64,000 nt of DNA from Larimichthys crocea. Taxonomy: Eukaryota > Chordata > Actinopteri > Sciaenidae. The notes under the pieces were generated by a model. That model did not search any database. It was not told where the DNA came from and was given only the letters and a program-made list of their open reading frames with translations. The DNA is taken from NCBI RefSeq assembly GCF_000972845.2, contig NC_040027.1:13197760-13261759 (forward strand). The letters run 5' to 3'. This document shows, piece after piece, positions 58,791 to 64,000 of this stretch; position 1 is the stretch's first letter; the number at the start of each line of letters is the position of its first letter. A program made the translations under genes and the position numbers.

Positions 58791-60039
58791 ATGTTATGTC
58801 TTATCCAAAACTGTCTGGAGCTGTCTTGCTGCTGAAACAATAGTGTAATTCTAACTTAACAAACTACGACTTTGTTTACTGTAGACAAGACATAGAGTTC
58901 ATAATGTGGATGGATGTGTACTGGTGATGCAGAGTAGTCAGTATGTCTGTACTCTCATAACACTGAGAGAAAAAATGAAAGAATATTTGGGACAAACCCA
59001 GTTTCATATCCTCCATCATAACGGCTTTTGTGATGATTTGCCCAGTCTTTTCTTGGCACAGCCACCCCTACGTCAGGCAGCGAGCCATCACCGAGCAACT
59101 TACTGTAAGAGTTTATCTTCATTTTTAGTTATACATTGTTAAATCAATCAAATTAGCCTTGTTTTTTTCTTTCCACTCCCGCAGAAAGAGCAGAAGTAAC
59201 ATCGAGAAGACTGCTGGCATGGATGTTTTAAAATCTTTGCTTTGTGTGCTGTGCACTTCAGGACAGGATCTACGGTATGGGATGGGAAGAAAATTGCCTG
59301 GAAAGCTTCTCGGCTTCCTCGGGTTATTTTGGTGAAGTTATGAATGCTGCGGGCAACAGTTAAAAACTAGGAATCGAGACGAATACCTAAAGCCCGAACG
59401 CAGCCAAAAAGAACAAAGGTGGCTTTAAACAGGAGTCAGTATGTGAATAACTCTGTGCAAGGTGTGTAACAACGATGCCAAAGATCATTACAGCTGGCAC
59501 GGCTTTCGCTCGTTATGACTGACTCGCGTTTTTTCGGATGAAACGTGAGTGCACTTCAGCATCTGTATGCACGTTTATAACATTTTGTAAGATTTGTCTT
59601 GAACAAGATTCACTGTTTTCGGGAGCACCCTTGTGGTTTGGGCTTGTTTTCACTGTCAGACCCCAGAGAAATAGTTCCTGGAAATAGCTTTTTATGACAA
59701 GACATTTATGGGAAATGTGAGGGCTGCTGGCCTCCGTTACATCACAGAACTAATGGAGGGTCAGCCCGCTGTGGATTGTTTACATCAGTTTATCTGGACA
59801 GAGTATTCCTTCCCCGCGGGCTGTATCTGAAATGGTAGCCCGGGCATGCGAGGGGGAAAGTACCTAGAGGTGCTGCTGTGTTGTTATTGATAAGGCCCAT
59901 CTGTTGGAGCCCACAGCGCTGTGGAAGGTGTCTTTCATTAGCAGCACGGACTTTCATTCATAGACTCTCTTCTCCTGCAGGAATACTCAGAGGAATACTC
60001 CTAAACTGTAACCAGACATCAGGGTTTGTTTGTATGTTT

Positions 60040-60041
<2 letters not shown>

Positions 60042-60073
<32 letters not shown>
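60042..60073. repeat. (GT)n microsatellite
   Basis: A GT dinucleotide run of about 32 bp in nhs intron 1. Confidence 0.95.
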
Positions 60074-60075
<2 letters not shown>

Positions 60076-60299
60076 CTTTTTCCTTCTGTGGGAAACTGAG
60101 ATATTTTGTGTTTTCTTTCCAACTCTCTAACATCCCCAAATAACTCTTTACCATGTGAGGTTTGTGTTTTACAAGACCGTTTTTATGCATCTTATAATAA
60201 AAAATATGAGCGAGCAAATCCTGCCCACCGACTAAAAGCACCGCTGAGGTTTAGCCGAACCCAGCGTGACTCTGATTGTTTGTCATTTCCTACTTTCAC

Positions 60300-60670
60300 T
60301 GACTGCATAAAGAATGGACGGCGTATCCGTGACGGCTCTGACCGCCGCCATGTTGCCAGATTATGCTGCGTAGTTAAATTGTTTCCCTTTGGGCTGTTTT
60401 AAGATCTGCAGTTTGCACGAGGTGTTTTGTTTTGAAAATCATCCGGGTTTCTGTGTCTGACGCCGCCATGTCGGCAGTTCTGCCTCCGAAATTATCTATA
60501 GAGACCAAAACTGTTTTTTGTACCAGGCTGTAAACATGTTTATTTCTGCTGTGAAGTTGGACATTTTAACATGGGGACTTACGGAGACTGACTCACTTCT
60601 GTAGCCAGCTTCAAGTGGACGTTTGAGGAACTGCAGTTTTTGTCACTTCACAGCCACAGAGGTTGCTGCT
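60300..60670 (+). repeat. Interspersed repeat family A, copy 10
   Basis: It begins ACTGCATAAAGAATGGACGG, contains CCAGGCTGTAAACATGTTTA, and ends with AACTGCAGTTTTTGTCACTT followed by CACAGCCACAGAGG. About half of the middle region differs from copy 4. Confidence 0.65.
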
Positions 60671-63600
60671 TGGCTACTTCACATAAATTTAAATTACGTT
60701 GTCAAAAGGCCAGTTCATGATGTGTATCAGTGTTGGAAACTACGATGGTTGCATAATAAATGCACATTTCCTCTTTCAACTGTTATTTTGGCACCTTGGC
60801 TCAGGTGCAAGCGTCAAAACCTTTTCTGATCTTTGGAAATAGGCAAATCACCCACATCCATGTGTGTGTGTGAGAGGCCGGTCCTGCTGTTCACGCACTA
60901 CAAATTTGACTAGGTAGCCTTTGAAAGCATTTGCATTCAAACTTCTGCTACCCGTGTGGTTAAATGTGTCTCCAGCTACTTTCAAATGTGGCTTGACCGG
61001 TCACATCCGAGTGCATCCTCACCCAGGTTGTGGCCGAGGCTGAGTCTGCAGCAGTCAGTAAATGAGAGGAGAGTCGAGGTGAGTCAGACGATCCCTCAAG
61101 AAAACAGAAACACGCACAGACAGAGAGAGAGACATGTCTGACTGAGATCCAGACATAAAGGCACTTGTGCAAATGAAATGGAAAGCAGCGCTTTCGCTTG
61201 AACGTCTGCCACGCCGAAACAGACCGGCGTTGGGGCGAAGGCTCGCAGATCTCCCTCTTTGTGCAGGCGAAGCTGCATGCCAGCTGGCCTGCTGCTGGGA
61301 AGTTTTGTGTGACTCATTACCTCTCCATTGAGGGACACAAAGCCAGGCCACACTCACCCATCACAGCTCAAGAGTCTCCAAGCCGTACCCGTTTTCACCT
61401 TTAGCGTGAGGTCAAGGTCACGGGCTCCCATGCTGGGATGACGCCAATCAGGAACAGAGATCTCGTCCACGGGAGGAAGTCTCTCCATTCAATTAATGTG
61501 TGGACAGTTACCTCGGCAGCACTTTGTCTAAAGGAAGAAATGTAACAGTTGGACTCGGTTGGCAGGACACGTTGGCGACCACTGATTTGAAGTCTCACTG
61601 TCAGCTTTATTTGTTCGCTCTCAAACTAAATACACGGTGGCACCAGCTTGTGACAGAAATGCCTCATTTATCACCTTGATGATGTCTATTCATTCCCGTC
61701 ATAAAGGCGTCGTTTTTTTTTTCTTCTTCTGTTCAGCCAGTGTTAGTTTGAACGGGGTGGACCCCGAGGCGTGGGCGCTGTGTTTTTCAGTGGTGGATCA
61801 AAGCCGACTTCATTCAGACAGTATCAAAACCACATGCATATTGTGTTTTTTTTACGAGATCCAGGTTGTGGATGAAGGCATGGATACGGTGTGAAAAATA
61901 TCTGCTGTGTTATTCCGAGCTTAAAAGCATAATAAACTGCATACCGAGGCAGATTATGATGAGTTATCAAAAGCAGCTCTCGCTCTGTCTGTATCAGGTT
62001 AACCCCTCCGTCTCAATGTGGGAACCTGTAAGACCATCTGTGACTCTGCAGATGGCCCCGCGTGGTAAACTGGGACAGCGTAGGACCGTGTCGTCTACCC
62101 AGGACGAGGGGAGATTACGTGCGTCTGATCTCTCAGGACACGGGGAGGGGCTCTGATCTTTGCATCGCACCGCCGTTTGTTTTATCCACATCAGGGAGTC
62201 ATTTACCCCGACGCTGTGACTGAGACGTATTTACAGGACACAAGTCATCCCGTATTTTATGACGGCGCCTTGGACAGTCAAGTCTCAACTGTAGCTGTTT
62301 AGGCTTTTTTTTGTGTGTTTGCAGGCCATTTGTCCTTCAATGACACTCGCGCTGCCTTTTGTTGTGTCTTTTTTTTTTTTTTTTTTACGGCGGCTTATTG
62401 TTGAATGTCTTTGAGAAGAGCGTATTCAAGGAAGTGTTAATCATTGACAGAGGGCCAAACTAAAGTTTTTGTTCATGAATTCAACAAAAAAGGAGAGACA
62501 CCCGAGAAAAAACAGAAACATGCTTAAACACATCAGCCGACAGTCACGGCTGCAGTCGAAACAGATGAAATCAAATTTTGTTTCTTTTATATTTTATACA
62601 ATATTCAGTTCATCACCCATTTTCCCATTTAGTAGCAGAGATATTCTCTTTTAATCGAAGTTGGTAGGTCATTTTTTTTATACTATAGATCTCAATTACA
62701 CCAAAGTTAGTGTCCATCATGACTTACATGTCCAAGGTACATGATCTTGCATTCATTTGGTTCAGATTCAGAATATCTTTAATTGTGGCGTTGGCGTTAT
62801 CTCAAGAGGAGTGCACTTTAGTGCATAACCAGAAAATATGTGCATGGTTCGGCCCGCATGGCTGCTGTGAGCCACTTTGCTTACTCTTTATTTTATATGA
62901 TGAAGCTGCAGGTTACATTTTTCCGCCCATACTCCCTCCACATTCATGAATTTGAAGTAGAGTGTGATGTTTTACATTCATTTAGCCTCAGTGTCCTTTA
63001 TGAAATAATCCCTGAGCTGTAAGTATCTAAAAAAAAAGTCCACATGTTTCTCTGAGGTCATGAAAAGTCCATTCATTAGTATCGCGCAGTCTTTTACTAC
63101 CTTAATGTTCGTGTCAGGCGTTGCTCTCGTCCATATGAAGAACACATTCCCGCACCCTATTTGGTATTCATTGTTTCCTTGATTGTTGTTGATGTTGGTG
63201 CTCGGCCAAAGAAAGATCTCTGTGCTCGACCTGTCGGGCTGCCAGAGTGAAACGTAGCACTCTGGCAAACGGACGACTTTGAGGAAGACACAGTAGTGCA
63301 GTAGACTTTACAGGCACGGGAACAGTGACAGAAAACACAACCTCTGGGCACCACGGCAGCAGATACTGAGGGATTCAAACCATGACATACAGTATGTGTA
63401 TGGGTACATACGGAAGAAGCTAAAACTCTGTTTGCTGCCTTATCTCGCATGTACAGCTGATGTGCTCAGCTTCATGTTTGCTTCTTTATCAGGGTGGGAA
63501 GGAAACACGATATGTCTGCGAGATGAATCTCTCCGTTAATGCGATCACGGCGTCCAGATACAGTTTTGTAAAGTGTGTGTTTTGGCATTAGTGTTGAACA

Positions 63601-64000
63601 CTTGAATTATTGCACAACAATCACTTGACTGGTTCTTCTTCCCACAGCTTTTGTTTTCATGACCTCTGGCACGAGAATATTTAAGAAATCTGAGATGTTG
63701 GGAATGATCCAAGGCTCAAGATATCCAGGAGTGATTTACCTCTCACGGTCAAGCCCTACTCATCCGTGAAACACTTTTGAATTTACGACTTCATGAGAGG
63801 GAGTGAAGCACGCTCAGACAAAAAGTCTCCTGGATCTGAACGATAGAGGACGAGACTTAAATCACGGATTAACTCCATCGTCGCTCTCGATGTTTTTGTC
63901 CGCAGAACAAGATATTTATAATAACGGACGACGAACGTGAGGTTTGACTGTAAAATATGGTCGGAGGAAACATCTTCAAGATGTTGCGAGGTAGCTTGAG

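Larger units (their letters stand above)
49111..64000 (+). other. nhs intron 1 (5' portion)
   Basis: Almost 15 kb with no exon I can support, consistent with the very large first intron of NHS genes. It holds three family A copies, several dinucleotide microsatellites and long unique stretches. Conserved non-coding elements cannot be recognised from a single sequence. Confidence 0.75.

Overview
The window is nuclear DNA of a ray-finned fish. Spliced genes with canonical GT-AG introns, abundant CA/GT microsatellites, L2- and RTE/Rex-type LINE remnants and many short interspersed repeats all point to a vertebrate. The adjacency of collectrin, REPS2 and NHS corresponds to human Xp22.2, where from memory REPS2 and NHS are neighbours and CLTRN lies in the same band. 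I could run no searches; gene calls come from reading exons, splice sites and intron phase by hand.

Layout. (1) 1-7211, + strand: the 3' part of a classical cadherin gene (EC3 to the stop codon, nine exons), preceded by an L2-type LINE remnant broken up by another repeat. The exons for EC1-EC2 are not in the window. (2) 7212-11737: non-coding, with repeats. (3) 11738-14268, - strand: a complete six-exon collectrin gene (cltrn, 222 aa). (4) 14269-22046: a repeat-rich interval holding a complete seven-exon, two-Ig-domain membrane receptor gene (18285-20490) with an ITIM-like tail. It lies between two same-orientation copies of a DNA transposon whose 15-bp terminal inverted repeats can be read directly. 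(5) 22047-22569: a G-rich 11-bp minisatellite just upstream of reps2. (6) 22884-41917, + strand: a complete 19-exon reps2 gene. All intron phases agree and the product is 662 aa, close to the roughly 660 aa of human REPS2. One intron carries a minisatellite of about 1 kb. (7) 41918-48830: reps2 3' UTR, an RTE/Rex3-like LINE fragment and other repeats. (8) 48831-64000, + strand: the first coding exon of nhs and the start of a very long first intron that runs off the window.

Function. The genes do not form a pathway. Collectrin is a chaperone-like partner of apical amino-acid transporters. REPS2 is an EH-domain endocytic adaptor linking Ral signalling to receptor internalisation. NHS is an actin-regulating scaffold acting at cell junctions. 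The cadherin is an adhesion receptor. The Ig receptor is the local oddity: it is not part of the vertebrate synteny I know for this block and is bracketed by a DNA transposon. The cadherin's unusually long cytoplasmic tail is the other coding feature worth following up. The rest of the unusual content is repeat biology: at least three recurrent interspersed families, nested insertions, and several tandem repeats inside introns or near promoters.
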